The notes beneath the pieces are model-generated. The model had not been told where the DNA came from, did not search any database, and saw only the letters and a program-made list of their open reading frames with translations. Both the position numbers and the translations under genes were made by a program. A stretch of DNA of 64,000 bases, taken from Desulfoscipio geothermicus. Its GTDB lineage: Bacteria > Bacillota > Desulfotomaculia > Desulfotomaculales > Desulfallaceae. Shown here in pieces: positions 17,733 through 26,802 of this stretch (its first letter is position 1; each line of letters begins with the position of its first letter). The stretch covers positions 1 through 64,000 of the forward strand of contig JAENZP010000012.1 in the NCBI GenBank assembly GCA_016841205.1. Direction: 5' to 3'.

Positions 17733-18473
17733 GGCATGCATTATTTCCTTTTTTAGAGCCAAAAAAGAGGGATCAGTTAATAATGCAGCACGGCGCGGCC
17801 TGGGCAGGCTTACCGGCAGGTGCAGGCATACCCTGGCGGGCCGGGTAGTAAGCACATATACCCGGTCGGACAAAAAAATGGCTTCGTCAATATCATGGGT
17901 AACAAAAAAAACCGCTTGTCTGAAATTATTCCATACTTTAAGCAGCCACTGCTGCATGCGAGTTCGGGTAATGGCATCCAGCGCCCCCAGGGGTTCATCT
18001 AAAAGCAGCACCCGCCGCCGGGCCAGCACAGTACGCATCAGTGCAGCCCGCTGGCGCATGCCGCCGGATAATTCGGCCGGGTAACTGTTTTCAAAGCCGG
18101 TCAGACCGAATAACGGCATTAGTTCCCGGGCTTCACTTTGCACTGCCGCCCGTTCCCGGCCTCCAGCCCGGCGAGCTAAAATAACATTGTCCAGCACGGT
18201 ACGCCAGGGCATCAGCAAGTCTTTCTGGGGCATATAGGACACCACTTCACCGGCGGGCACATTATCCTGCCCGCACAGCAGCACCCGGCCACGGTCGGGG
18301 GTGGTCAAACCGCAAATAATATTAAAAAGTGTGCTTTTGCCGCAACCGCTGGGTCCAATGAGGCTGACAAACTCTCCTTCCTCCACCTGCACGGTAACAC
18401 CGTCCAGCACGCTCAGGAGCACACCGTTTATTGAAAATGTTTTAGTCACATCCTCCAGAAATATTTCTGCCAT
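17718..18473 (-). CDS. thiZ: thiamine-precursor ABC transporter ATP-binding protein
   Basis: A 251-residue ABC ATPase of the nitrate/sulfonate/taurine class: Walker [10 protein letters not shown] at 40-48, Q-loop near PQKDLLMPW, signature LSGGMRQR and Walker [12 protein letters not shown]. It is last in the TPP-riboswitch operon with a permease and an NMT1/THI5-like binding protein. The likely cargo is therefore a hydroxymethylpyrimidine-type thiamine precursor, as for ThiXYZ. The specificity is inferred from the operon and riboswitch, not from the ATPase itself. Confidence 0.85.
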   Translation of the reverse strand: MAEIFLEDVTKTFSINGVLLSVLDGVTVQVEEGEFVSLIGPSGCGKSTLFNIICGLTTPDRGRVLLCGQDNVPAGEVVSYMPQKDLLMPWRTVLDNVILARRAGGRERAAVQSEARELMPLFGLTGFENSYPAELSGGMRQRAALMRTVLARRRVLLLDEPLGALDAITRTRMQQWLLKVWNNFRQAVFFVTHDIDEAIFLSDRVYVLTTRPARVCLHLPVSLPRPRRAALLTDPSFLALKKEIMHALQVQ

Positions 18474-18538
18474 TATTGCCCCTCCGGTTTAGCTTTGACG
18501 CAAAACTTTCAGCACCCGTTTCTACCCTGTTCGTTGGT

Positions 18539-19558
18539 TTATTCAGGCAGAAATTCATTGGTAAAAGCATTTTGGGTATCAATCATCTTGGGAAGCAGCT
18601 TGTGCTGATACATCCAACCGGCATAACGCTCCCATACCTGAGGATTTTGTTCCCCCCAGCGGGCCGCATCATCCTGGTAGCGCGGGCTCAGGTACCACTG
18701 GCTGGCCAGCACCAGCTGTTCATTCAGCTCCGGAACATTTTTGAGCATTATCCGGGCAGCTTCATCGGGCTGTTTAATGGCATACTCATAACCTTTAGAC
18801 GTGGCCCGCACGAATTTCTTCACCAACTCAGGGTTGTCTTTAATCAACTGTTCGCCGGTTATTAAAACCGGAGTATAATAATCCAGCGCCGGTTCTAAAT
18901 TACGCAATTCCAGGAAATTCAACTCAAGACCTCTTTGTTCGGCCTCTATCCCGGTCCATCCATAATAAATCCAGGCAAAGTCAACGTCCCGCTCAATGGC
19001 TGTGAAAAAGTCTGTCGAACCAATGTTCAATATCTGTATTTTGCTAAAATCGCCGCCGTCATTTTCCACCACCGCCTTGAGCACGGCCTCCTCACTTGGT
19101 GAACCCCAGCCGCCGTAACGCTTGTTCTCCATTTGACAGGGACGTGTTATTCCTTTGTCTTTTGGGGAGGCAAAGCCCGAGGTGTTATGCTGGATTACCG
19201 CAGCAATTGATTCCACCGGTACATCACTCGCCCGGGCCTGGGTAACGTCTTCCTGGTAACTCACCCCAAACTGGGCCTTGCCGGTGGCCACCAGTTGAGT
19301 GGTACCACCTTCGGTTGGCTCAACAATATCCACCTGCAATCCCTCATCGGAATACCAACCTTTATCCCGAGCCACATAAAGACCGGTATGGTTGGTGTTG
19401 GGCACCCAGTCCAGCATTACCGTGACCGGCTGCAGCTCCCGTATATCCGGGGCAGGCGACTGCTCTTTTTGCTTGCCGGGTGATCCGCTGCCGGATGAAC
19501 AGCCCGCTGCAAGCAGCAGCGCTATTAGCAAAGTGACGATGCTTATTCTCCTAAACAT
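18539..19558 (-). CDS. thiY: thiamine-precursor substrate-binding lipoprotein
   Basis: A 339-residue extracellular binding protein of the NMT1/THI5-like family. The frame is open to 19618, but the extra codons lie within the permease gene. ATG 19558 gives MFRRISIVTLL followed by a lipobox LLAAGC, so it is a lipoprotein. An AAAGGAG lies 11 bases upstream, overlapping the permease end. VMLDWVPNTNHTGLYVA and GWYSDEGL are the typical N-terminal lobe. Such proteins bind formylaminopyrimidine or HMP. It sits in the ThiX-ThiY-ThiZ order under TPP control. Confidence 0.88.
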   Translation of the reverse strand: MFRRISIVTLLIALLLAAGCSSGSGSPGKQKEQSPAPDIRELQPVTVMLDWVPNTNHTGLYVARDKGWYSDEGLQVDIVEPTEGGTTQLVATGKAQFGVSYQEDVTQARASDVPVESIAAVIQHNTSGFASPKDKGITRPCQMENKRYGGWGSPSEEAVLKAVVENDGGDFSKIQILNIGSTDFFTAIERDVDFAWIYYGWTGIEAEQRGLELNFLELRNLEPALDYYTPVLITGEQLIKDNPELVKKFVRATSKGYEYAIKQPDEAARIMLKNVPELNEQLVLASQWYLSPRYQDDAARWGEQNPQVWERYAGWMYQHKLLPKMIDTQNAFTNEFLPE

Positions 19559-19559
19559 T

Positions 19560-20354
19560 TTAATCATTTCTCCTTTCATTGTAGTACCAGGGCATAGCCA
19601 GGCGGGCCAGCATTTCAATAACAGCGTAAATAAGTAAACTAACTAGTATAATAATAAAAATAGCGGCGAAAACCCGGTCCAGCTGGTAGGCATGGGTGGC
19701 CCTGGTCATAAACACTCCGAGACCACTTACCGCGCCCAGCCACTCACCTATAACCGCCCCCATAACCGAATACGTTCCCGCGATTTTAAGGCCTGCAAAA
19801 AAAGAGGGCAGAGCTGAGGGAAACCGTACCAGCCGGATGACCTGCCAGCGGGAATAGCCCATGACCCGCAGCAAATTAACCATATCGCAATCCGCAGATT
19901 GCATACCTTCCACCAAGTTGACCACCACCGGGAAAAAGCATACCAGGGCTACTACCACTACTTTTGGTAAAATGCCGTAACCGAACCAAATGATAAACAG
20001 CGGCGCAATGGAAATTATCGGCACAGTTTGGGAAACCACCAGCAGCGGGTAAATCCCCTGCCTTATCCAGGGGTGCAGGTCCATCAGGGCGGCAAGTACC
20101 AGGGCTACCCCAACAGCTGCAGCAAGTCCCGTCACCGCCTCCAGCAAAGTACTTTGGGAATGACGGATCAGCAGCGGCAGCATGTCCCCAAATGTATCAA
20201 GCACCTGGCTGGGTGCCGGCAATATATATGGCTTGATGGCCAATAAACGTACGCCCGCTTCCCAGGCTAAAAAGAAAGCCAGTAAGCAAAACAGTGCGGG
20301 CCAAAGTCTGCCACCCATATTGACCGGCCCGCCGGCCCGGTTTAACCGCGACAT
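19560..20354 (-). CDS. thiX: thiamine-precursor ABC transporter permease
   Basis: A 264-residue inner-membrane permease with about six hydrophobic segments and the EAA-type loop (GYSRWQVIRLVRFPSALPSF). It belongs to the family that includes SsuC/TauC and ThiX. Its start overlaps the end of the MTH1187-type gene by 13 bases, and its stop is 1 base before the thiY start. It is therefore clearly part of one transcript. Confidence 0.87.
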   Translation of the reverse strand: MSRLNRAGGPVNMGGRLWPALFCLLAFFLAWEAGVRLLAIKPYILPAPSQVLDTFGDMLPLLIRHSQSTLLEAVTGLAAAVGVALVLAALMDLHPWIRQGIYPLLVVSQTVPIISIAPLFIIWFGYGILPKVVVVALVCFFPVVVNLVEGMQSADCDMVNLLRVMGYSRWQVIRLVRFPSALPSFFAGLKIAGTYSVMGAVIGEWLGAVSGLGVFMTRATHAYQLDRVFAAIFIIILVSLLIYAVIEMLARLAMPWYYNERRND

Positions 20355-20641
20355 GGTCTGTATTTGTCCACTTTTTCAGCCATAGTTACACCTTCTGGCG
20401 CATAGTCTATTTTAATCACTGTAATCACCCGGCGTGCCCCTGCGTCAACACAAGCTTGCTGTGCCTTTTTTACTATCTCCAGCAGCTCATCCAGTTCCCC
20501 TTCCATAGTAGTTTCCATAGGGCCTACTTCATACGGGACACCGGATTGCTGCACCACTTCAATGGCCTTATCCACCACTGCATAAATATCTCCATCAGGC
20601 ACCTGAGGCAGCACCTGAAAACTAACATTAATCACCGGCAT
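20342..20641 (-). CDS. MTH1187-family thiamine-binding-type protein
   Basis: A 99-residue ferredoxin-fold protein of the MTH1187/YkoF-related (DUF77) family: VINVSFQVLPQVP, GVPYEVGPMETTMEGE and a C-terminal YAPEGVTMAEKVDKYRP. Homologues bind thiamine or HMP. The ATG at 20641 follows AAAGGAG by 8 bases. The longer frame to 20671 lacks a ribosome site. Its place between thiN and thiX under a TPP riboswitch supports a role in carrying or sensing thiamine precursors. Confidence 0.85.
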   Translation of the reverse strand: MPVINVSFQVLPQVPDGDIYAVVDKAIEVVQQSGVPYEVGPMETTMEGELDELLEIVKKAQQACVDAGARRVITVIKIDYAPEGVTMAEKVDKYRPCRG

Positions 20642-20712
20642 CCTGATTTCTCCTTTCTTTGCATGAACCAACTTTTGTTTACAGTAGCTTACTTTTAGCG
20701 TAGTTCATATAT

Positions 20713-21351
20713 TTAATAAACTTTGATGAGCAACATTAATCCAGAAGCAATGGAAATATCCGCTTTGGTCATAGCCAGCCGGTTGCTCACACCATACGGG
20801 TTGCCTATGCTGAAGGTGGCATCCTGCAGCGGCCACCGGGCGCCCTGTACGCACACACCGGTGACTTTTTCGGTAAGCGGCAGCAGAGAAAATAAATTGC
20901 CGGGACGGCCTTCCACCACAGCGGGCTGCTGAGGTGCCACCAAGCTGATTTCATTGCACTCATTGATAATCCTGGCCAAAACCTGATGTTCCAGAGCTAC
21001 CCGCAACAGGTGCACATTGGCCAGAGTATGATCAAAACGAGTACCGGTAGCTCCTAAGATAATGATTTCATCCGGGTGATCGGCCAGGGCCACAGCCAAA
21101 CCCAAGGCAGTGTCAGTGTCATCCTTCTCGGCGGGATATTCCTTTATGACCACCCCCTGCCGGTGGAAACTATCCAATACTGAGTGGTCGATCGAGTCCA
21201 TATCCCCAACAATGACCTGGGGGACCATTCCCAAGGCAGCGGCGTACTTTGCCCCGCTGTCCACACAAATCAACCGGTCGGCTTTGGCAAGAACGCCGGC
21301 CAGCCACTGTAAATTGTTAACTGTACCTCCCGTTAATAAAACATAGCGCAT
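20713..21351 (-). CDS. thiN: thiamine diphosphokinase
   Basis: A 212-residue enzyme converting thiamine plus ATP to thiamine diphosphate. Motifs are CVDSGAKYA, VIVGDMDSID (about 55-64), KDDTDTALGLA and GATGTRFDHTLAN. The start at ATG 21351 follows AAGGTGA; an upstream frame to 21405 overlaps the riboswitch expression platform. It is the first gene after the TPP riboswitch and its terminator, so it is directly repressed by thiamine diphosphate, the product it makes. Confidence 0.92.
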   Translation of the reverse strand: MRYVLLTGGTVNNLQWLAGVLAKADRLICVDSGAKYAAALGMVPQVIVGDMDSIDHSVLDSFHRQGVVIKEYPAEKDDTDTALGLAVALADHPDEIIILGATGTRFDHTLANVHLLRVALEHQVLARIINECNEISLVAPQQPAVVEGRPGNLFSLLPLTEKVTGVCVQGARWPLQDATFSIGNPYGVSNRLAMTKADISIASGLMLLIKVY

Positions 21352-21392
21352 CCATTCACCTTCATCCGCTTTGAGTTTTATGCAAGGTAAAA

Positions 21393-21423
21393 GCAAAAGG
21401 CGCACCCTGCAGGTCAGGTGCGC
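21393..21423 (-). terminator. TPP riboswitch terminator
   Basis: On the minus strand GCGCACC and GGTGCGC pair around a ten-base loop and are followed by CTTTTGC. It is located between the riboswitch aptamer and thiN, so it is the likely ligand-controlled terminator. Confidence 0.85.
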
Positions 21424-21439
21424 ATAATATTATCGTTTC

Positions 21440-21537
21440 TACCTTGCCTACGCGGGCATTACCCCGATCAGGTTCATGGGTCAGGTACTTACAGTCCTTT
21501 CTCAGCCCATTATAATGAGCTCCCCCAGTTAATATAT
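21440..21537 (-). promoter_or_regulatory. TPP (THI-element) riboswitch
   Basis: The aptamer on the minus strand shows the THI box: GGGGGAGC at the 5' end, GGGCTGAGA, GACCC, GAACCTGATCGGGGTAATG and GCGTAGGCAA. It lies immediately upstream of the terminator at 21393-21423 and thiN. Binding of thiamine diphosphate should favour termination. Confidence 0.96.
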
Positions 21538-21547
21538 AGTTTTTCTT

Positions 21548-21575
21548 ATTATATATTATTGTAACCTACAGTCAA
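21548..21575 (-). promoter_or_regulatory. sigma-A promoter of the thiamine operon
   Basis: On the minus strand TTGACT (21575-21570), a 16-base spacer and TATAAT (21553-21548), just upstream of the riboswitch. Confidence 0.85.
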
Positions 21576-21634
21576 TAAAGAATTGACCACAAAGGCCAGG
21601 TATAACCGGCACCGGCTAATGATTACGCCAAGTG

Positions 21635-22372
21635 CTAAACCGGCAGCAGCCTGCTTTTCTTAAATGGCCGCAATAGCCGCTGCACAGCCGGGACCTTAAC
21701 TTCACCCATTAGCAAGCTTTCTAGCCCGCCTTTGTATACAATAAGCCCCTCATCTATCACCGCCACATTATCCGTCAGGTAGGGGATTTCGTTTAAATCA
21801 TGAGTGACAAAAACAATTGTGGCACCGGTATCGGCCAGTTGTGCGCCCAGGTCTTCCAAAAGTTCCAGCCGTGTAGAGAAATCCAGCGCTGAGAAAGGTT
21901 CATCCAAAAAAACAACTTCAGGCTCCAAAACAAAAGCCCGGGCCAGGCTAACCCGCTGCGCTTCGCCCCCCGATAGATTTAGCGGCTTGCGATTGCACAG
22001 AGCCGATATTTTAAACCTGTCCAGCCAGTAATCCACCCGACGTTTTTTTTCTGCAGCGTCAATACCCCGGAAATACATGCCTTGGGCCACGTTATTAAAC
22101 ACAGTAGTATTTAATAAAAGCGGTTCCTGAAACACCACGGCCATACGCCTGCGGAAGGCCAGGCTGTTCTTCCCCGTTACCTTCTCCCCCCGGAAAAAAA
22201 CTTCCCCGGTCGTAGGGACTTCAAGCAAAGCAAGCGCTTTCAATAAAGTGCTCTTGCCCGCCCCGTTGGGGCCAATCACTGCCAGCCGTTCCCCTTCCGC
22301 CAGGCGAAGGTCGTTTATCTGTAAAATAGTCTTTTTGTCCCTTACCACTACTATGTCTTTTAATCCCAACAT
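21635..22372 (-). CDS. orphan ABC transporter ATPase (TupC/phosphonate-like)
   Basis: A 245-residue ATPase: Walker A GPNGAGKST at 34-42, signature LSGGEAQRVSLARA, Walker B VVFLDEPFSALD and H-loop VTHDLNEIP. It resembles the ATPases of tungstate/molybdate importers (TupC/ModC). No permease or binding protein is adjacent, so the cargo is unknown. The frame opens at 22393, but I prefer ATG 22372 since MLGLKDI is the usual family N-terminus; GGGAG is 12 bases away, so the start is not certain. It runs toward the thiamine operon but ends upstream of its promoter. Confidence 0.8.
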   Translation of the reverse strand: MLGLKDIVVVRDKKTILQINDLRLAEGERLAVIGPNGAGKSTLLKALALLEVPTTGEVFFRGEKVTGKNSLAFRRRMAVVFQEPLLLNTTVFNNVAQGMYFRGIDAAEKKRRVDYWLDRFKISALCNRKPLNLSGGEAQRVSLARAFVLEPEVVFLDEPFSALDFSTRLELLEDLGAQLADTGATIVFVTHDLNEIPYLTDNVAVIDEGLIVYKGGLESLLMGEVKVPAVQRLLRPFKKSRLLPV

Positions 22373-22553
22373 AAAGATTAATTGCTCCCTCATTTATAAC
22401 TGTTTAAACTAGTTTTTTTCTCCACTTCCGTCTTATTTGTCATGTGTACTAGAACATAAATGCCTGCATCGTTTTAAACAGTATGCCATATAAGCATTCA
22501 ATGTGGCAAGTAATCTTTTTAAGCGGTCATTCAATTAAAAAACTTCATTAACT

Positions 22554-22582
22554 TTGACACAACTCATCTAAGTAAGTATTGC
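22554..22582 (+). promoter_or_regulatory. possible promoter for comFB
   Basis: TTGACA at 22554-22559 and TATTGC at 22577-22582 with a 17-base spacer. The -10 is weak. It lies about 85 bases upstream of the ComFB gene. Confidence 0.4.
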
Positions 22583-22666
22583 TTTTTACAAAAAACATAA
22601 TAATATATACTTGACTGGAAACTCACAACAAAATGGTAAAAAACTCAGCAAACAGGAGGTTTACCA

Positions 22667-22918
22667 ATGCGTCTTGTAAATGTTATGGAAATACTGGTCG
22701 GCGATATTATTAACGAACTTATGATTCAAGAGAAAATATGCGACTGTCCTAGATGTAAACTGGATATTGCCGCCATCGCCCTAAATAACCTGCCGCCCAA
22801 TTATATTGTCACCTTAGAAGGTGAAATTTATAAATCGAACTTGACCCAATACCGCATCGACGCTATGCAGATGGTTTTAAAAGCCATAAAAATTGTCGAA
22901 AAACAACCACACCATTAA
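22667..22918 (+). CDS. comFB: ComFB family protein
   Basis: An 83-residue protein of the late-competence ComFB family: VNVMEILVGDII, then CDCPRCKLDIAAIALNNLPP with cysteines at 25, 27 and 30 and the LPPNYIVT block. AACAGGAGG precedes the ATG. In Bacillus comFB sits between comFA and comFC; here it is alone, as in many Clostridia. ComFB-like proteins have also been linked to c-di-nucleotide binding, so competence is not assured. Confidence 0.85.
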   Translation: MRLVNVMEILVGDIINELMIQEKICDCPRCKLDIAAIALNNLPPNYIVTLEGEIYKSNLTQYRIDAMQMVLKAIKIVEKQPHH

Positions 22919-22963
22919 AGCAACTCAACCTACTAATTAGCTAATTATAACGGAGCACTGAGC

Positions 22964-23224
22964 ATGTTTATATCATATTTATTGGTTATCAACATTATTG
23001 CATTTGGACTTTTCGGTTTGGATAAGCACCGCGCTCGTCATCAACTGTTCCGAATTTCAGAAAAAACTCTGTTTATGACAGTTTTAGCAGGAGGATCAGC
23101 CGGATCGCTGCTGGGCATGTATTTTTGGCACCATAAGACCTTGCATGTGCAATTTACCATGGGCATACCGGCCATTATGCTAGTGCAAATATTGCTTTTT
23201 TTATATTTCTGCGGTAAGTATTAA
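22964..23224 (+). CDS. DUF1294 family membrane protein
   Basis: An 86-residue membrane protein. The family signature is FGLFGLDKHRARHQLFRISE, followed by LFMTVLAGGSAGSLLGMYFW and HHKTLHVQF. It has hydrophobic segments at 2-17, 35-52 and about 65-82. Its function is unknown. The ATG has CGGAG upstream. Confidence 0.85.
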   Translation: MFISYLLVINIIAFGLFGLDKHRARHQLFRISEKTLFMTVLAGGSAGSLLGMYFWHHKTLHVQFTMGIPAIMLVQILLFLYFCGKY

Positions 23225-23247
23225 AAGTAAAAAGTTTCTGCAAAATC

Positions 23248-23274
23248 GCCGGTCCCCAGCCGGCAATTTTTATA
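23248..23274 (+). terminator. weak terminator after the DUF1294 gene
   Basis: GCCGG, a seven-base loop and CCGGC, followed by AATTTTTATA. The stem is only five pairs long, so it may be weak. Confidence 0.5.
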
Positions 23275-23394
23275 TCTTAAGCCATAAGCACGTCGAACAC
23301 ATTCTACGCCCCAGTACTAAGAGTCAACAAATTATTCTTTTTTGCTTCATTATGGTAAAATATATAAGAATTAAAATAATTGGAGGATTTTTAT

Positions 23395-24177
23395 ATGATC
23401 GACCCCGTGGCCTTACAATTCGGTCCATTAGTAATTAGATGGTACGGCGTCATTATGGCCACCGCCTTTTTGCTTGGGATTTGGCTTGCTTACCGCAGGG
23501 CACAGCAAAACAACATCGATCCCAACCACATACTAAATATGGTCACCCTTATCATACCTGCTTCCATCATCGGCGCCCGGCTTTATTATGTTTTATTTAC
23601 CTGGGAAAACTACCGGCTTGAGCCGCTGGAAGTGCTGGCCATCTGGCACGGCGGACTGGCCATTCATGGCGGAATCATTGGTGGACTGCTGGCCGGACTG
23701 TTTTATGTAAACCGGTACAAGCTCCCCCCCTGGCAAACCGCCGATATTATAGCACCAAGTTTAATTTTGGGACAGGCTATCGGACGCTGGGGTAACTTTA
23801 TCAACCAGGAAGCCCACGGCGATCCTGTGACAGTGCAATTCATCAGCCATTTCCCGACCTTTATAAAAAATCAAATGTTTATCGAAGGTCAATATTACCA
23901 CCCCACCTTTCTTTATGAATCAATGTGGGACCTTATGGTATTTGTTATCCTTACCTTAAGGTGGCCCCGGAAAAAAACTGATGGTGAAATTGCCTTTTTA
24001 TACCTGATCCTTTACTCTATCGGGCGTTTCTTTGTGGAAGCACTGCGCACCGACAGCTTGATGCTTGGCCCTTTACGAGTAGCTCAATTGGTCAGCGTAG
24101 CTTTAATAATAATTGGCGCGATTGGCATATTGATGCAGCGCAAAAAAGGCAAAAAAAAATCCCGATCTGAATTTTAA
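23395..24177 (+). CDS. lgt: prolipoprotein diacylglyceryl transferase
   Basis: A 260-residue, seven-helix membrane enzyme that attaches diacylglycerol to the lipobox cysteine of prelipoproteins. Signatures are HGGLAIHGGIIGG and the Lgt motif GRWGNFINQEAHG. The start is ATG 23395, eight bases after GGAGG, not the TTG at 23380. It serves lipoproteins such as ThiY, GerC and the GerMN protein in this window. A short hairpin (AATCCCG and CGGGATT) overlaps the stop. Confidence 0.94.
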   Translation: MIDPVALQFGPLVIRWYGVIMATAFLLGIWLAYRRAQQNNIDPNHILNMVTLIIPASIIGARLYYVLFTWENYRLEPLEVLAIWHGGLAIHGGIIGGLLAGLFYVNRYKLPPWQTADIIAPSLILGQAIGRWGNFINQEAHGDPVTVQFISHFPTFIKNQMFIEGQYYHPTFLYESMWDLMVFVILTLRWPRKKTDGEIAFLYLILYSIGRFFVEALRTDSLMLGPLRVAQLVSVALIIIGAIGILMQRKKGKKKSRSEF

Positions 24178-24439
24178 ACGGGATTAAATATAAACAAATA
24201 AATATTTCAAATAATAGGAGGTAATTTATGAATTAATAATTTATTACGACACGATTCGTCAATATCCTGCTATTTTAGCCCTGTAATATAAATCCAGTTG
24301 AAAGCGCGGCACCATTTGTCCACCCTTTGGGACTACAGTTCCTTATACACGCTCATCGCTTTACTTGCCCGGGTGACCATTTTATGGTAAGCTTCTAAAT
24401 GAGATAATCCCCTATAATGCTCCAAAGGAGGAGCCTGTT
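24178..24439 (+). other. intergenic region with a two-codon open frame
   Basis: This 262-base stretch holds an excellent ribosome site AGGAGG followed by ATG AAT TAA at 24228-24236, a start with only two codons. I see no longer frame, no clear promoter and no RNA gene. It may be what remains of a lost gene or a regulatory minimal ORF upstream of ftsK. Confidence 0.4.
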
Positions 24440-26710
24440 TTGACAAAGTCCGCTAAAAATAAAACCGCTCCGTCTAAATCCGGCCCCGGTATTATGCTTG
24501 ATATAGCCGGTCTTACTCTTATTGCCTTTTCATTAATTGGCCTGGCAGGCTTATTTACCGGCACCGTAGGCTCCATTGGTACAGTTGGACTACTAATTAA
24601 AAAAGGTATGAAAATACTGGCCGGGTCAGGTTATGTGGTCCTATTGGTACTACTTATACCGATTGGCTTAAAGCTAATGAGCCATAACAGGTGGCAGGTA
24701 AATAACCGTTTTTGGGGGCTGCTGGTTCTTTTCGGCAGCTTACAAATATTTCTGCACCGGCACATACCCATGTCGGAGTCATTCAGCGCCGGCCTGGCGG
24801 GAAAAGGTGGGGGGGTGTCCGGAGCCACTTTGGGTTATGCGTTGAAATACTGCTTTGGCAGCGTAGGCACATATGTATTTATTATTTTGTTTGTTTTAGT
24901 GGGCATTAGACTTTGCACAGGTGGCTCCATCAAGGAACTGATGGTAAATAGCTGGTTTAGGTTTAAAGCCGCGGCAGCCCGTTTGGGCAACCTGATTATT
25001 AATTTTTTATATACCGAAGTAGATGAAATTGAACAGCCCGGTGGAGAAAAGGATCTGACCGGAGAATTTACAGCGCCGGTTATTGAGATGTCTCGATCCT
25101 CCAGTACCTTGGCTGAACAAGCCAGCGATAAAGATACACCGGAGACCACGGTACCGGATACCTTGCTGCCGCCGGATGAATCACCCGGGGAACAACCGAA
25201 TGACTTACCGGCACTGCAAACCAAGACACCGGCCGAAGGGCAGGAATACCTCCTACCGCCGCTAAGCCTGCTGGCCCCCCTGCCGAACCTGGCGGATAAC
25301 CAAGCCGGCCGGAACGTTAATCAACGTATTAAAGTACTGGAACAAATACTGGACAGTTTCGGCATCAAGGCCCGGGTCACCCATGTGTCCGTAGGTCCTT
25401 CCATTACCAGATATGAACTGCAGCCACCACCGGGTGTCAAAGTAAGCAAAATAGTAGGCTTATCAGACGATATTGCCCTGGGTATGGCTTCTGCCGGAGT
25501 ACGCATTGAAGCCCCCATACCCGGCAAAGCAGCGGTTGGTATTGAGGTGCCCAACGGTGAAGTAGCCGCCGTGGCACTGCGTGAATTGCTGGAGGACAAG
25601 GCATTTGCCGTCTCGACCTCCCGGCTCACCATCGCTCTGGGCAAAGACATCGCCGGGGCGGCAATGATAGCGGATCTGGCTAAAATGCCGCACCTGCTGA
25701 TTGCAGGCGCTACCGGCTCGGGCAAGAGCGTGTGCGTGAACACGATCATCTGCAGTATTCTTTATAAAGCCACCCCGGGTGAAGTCAAATTTTTAATGGT
25801 GGATCCTAAAATGGTAGAATTGACCAACTATAATGGCATTCCTCATTTAGTCAGCCCGGTGGTGACTAATGCTAAAAAAGCCGCCGGGGTGCTGCGCTGG
25901 GCGGTACGGGAAATGGAGACCCGCTATGACCTGTTTGCGGCGGCGGGTGTGCGGGACATTACCCGTTATAATGCCTTGTTTGGAGAATTTCAGCAGGAAC
26001 CCGGACAAACCCCACTTCCTTATATTGTGCTAATTATTGATGAGCTGGCTGATTTAATGATGGTGGCACCGGCGGATGTAGAAGACGCCATTTGCCGCCT
26101 GGCCCAAATGGCCCGGGCAGCCGGTATTCACCTGGTAGTTGCCACCCAGCGTCCTTCGGTGGATGTAATTACCGGTCTGATCAAAGCCAACATACCCTCC
26201 CGTATTTCCTTTGCGGTTTCCAGCCAGACTGACTCCCGCACCATCCTGGATATGGGCGGGGCGGAAAAACTACTAGGCAAGGGGGACATGCTGTTTTACC
26301 CGGTTGGAGCAGCCAAGCCGGTACGGGTGCAGGGTGCCTTTATATCCGATAAAGATGTGGAAAACCTGGTGGACTTTCTCAAGGACCAGGCCCGCCCGGT
26401 TTACAATGAGGCAGTGCTTGAGGCACAGCCGGGTGACGATGCGCTGCCAATGGAGGAAAGTGATGATTTATTGCCTCAGGCCGCCAAGATATTTATCGAA
26501 AGCGGCACGGCTTCTATTTCCATGCTGCAGCGCCGGCTACACATCGGATATTCCCGAGCCGCCAGGCTGGTGGATATCATGGAGCAGCGGGGCATCGTAG
26601 GCGGCTTTGAAGGCAGCAAGCCCCGAGCCGTACTGATGACTATGGAACTGTACCGGCAGGTTTTCGAAAACCAGGAAACATCTCCGGAAGCCAAAACCGC
26701 AGTATCTTAA
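24440..26710 (+). CDS. ftsK: DNA translocase FtsK/SpoIIIE
   Basis: A 756-residue DNA pump with an N-terminal membrane domain of four hydrophobic segments (about 18-160), a Pro/Glu-rich linker, an alpha domain (about 285-370), the RecA-like motor with Walker [13 protein letters not shown] near 423 and Walker [13 protein letters not shown], and a C-terminal gamma winged helix (about 690-745; [20 protein letters not shown]). The start is TTG after AAAGGAGGAG. The motor would move chromosomes through the division or sporulation septum. FtsK and SpoIIIE cannot be told apart from sequence alone. Confidence 0.94.
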   Translation: MTKSAKNKTAPSKSGPGIMLDIAGLTLIAFSLIGLAGLFTGTVGSIGTVGLLIKKGMKILAGSGYVVLLVLLIPIGLKLMSHNRWQVNNRFWGLLVLFGSLQIFLHRHIPMSESFSAGLAGKGGGVSGATLGYALKYCFGSVGTYVFIILFVLVGIRLCTGGSIKELMVNSWFRFKAAAARLGNLIINFLYTEVDEIEQPGGEKDLTGEFTAPVIEMSRSSSTLAEQASDKDTPETTVPDTLLPPDESPGEQPNDLPALQTKTPAEGQEYLLPPLSLLAPLPNLADNQAGRNVNQRIKVLEQILDSFGIKARVTHVSVGPSITRYELQPPPGVKVSKIVGLSDDIALGMASAGVRIEAPIPGKAAVGIEVPNGEVAAVALRELLEDKAFAVSTSRLTIALGKDIAGAAMIADLAKMPHLLIAGATGSGKSVCVNTIICSILYKATPGEVKFLMVDPKMVELTNYNGIPHLVSPVVTNAKKAAGVLRWAVREMETRYDLFAAAGVRDITRYNALFGEFQQEPGQTPLPYIVLIIDELADLMMVAPADVEDAICRLAQMARAAGIHLVVATQRPSVDVITGLIKANIPSRISFAVSSQTDSRTILDMGGAEKLLGKGDMLFYPVGAAKPVRVQGAFISDKDVENLVDFLKDQARPVYNEAVLEAQPGDDALPMEESDDLLPQAAKIFIESGTASISMLQRRLHIGYSRAARLVDIMEQRGIVGGFEGSKPRAVLMTMELYRQVFENQETSPEAKTAVS

Positions 26711-26802
26711 AATGTTAGAGTGCTGTCACTATACCAATCGCCCGACTAGACCGTTAGACAAGATATACATGGTTACCTACAATTGTCCCGGAGGTACACC
26801 CA

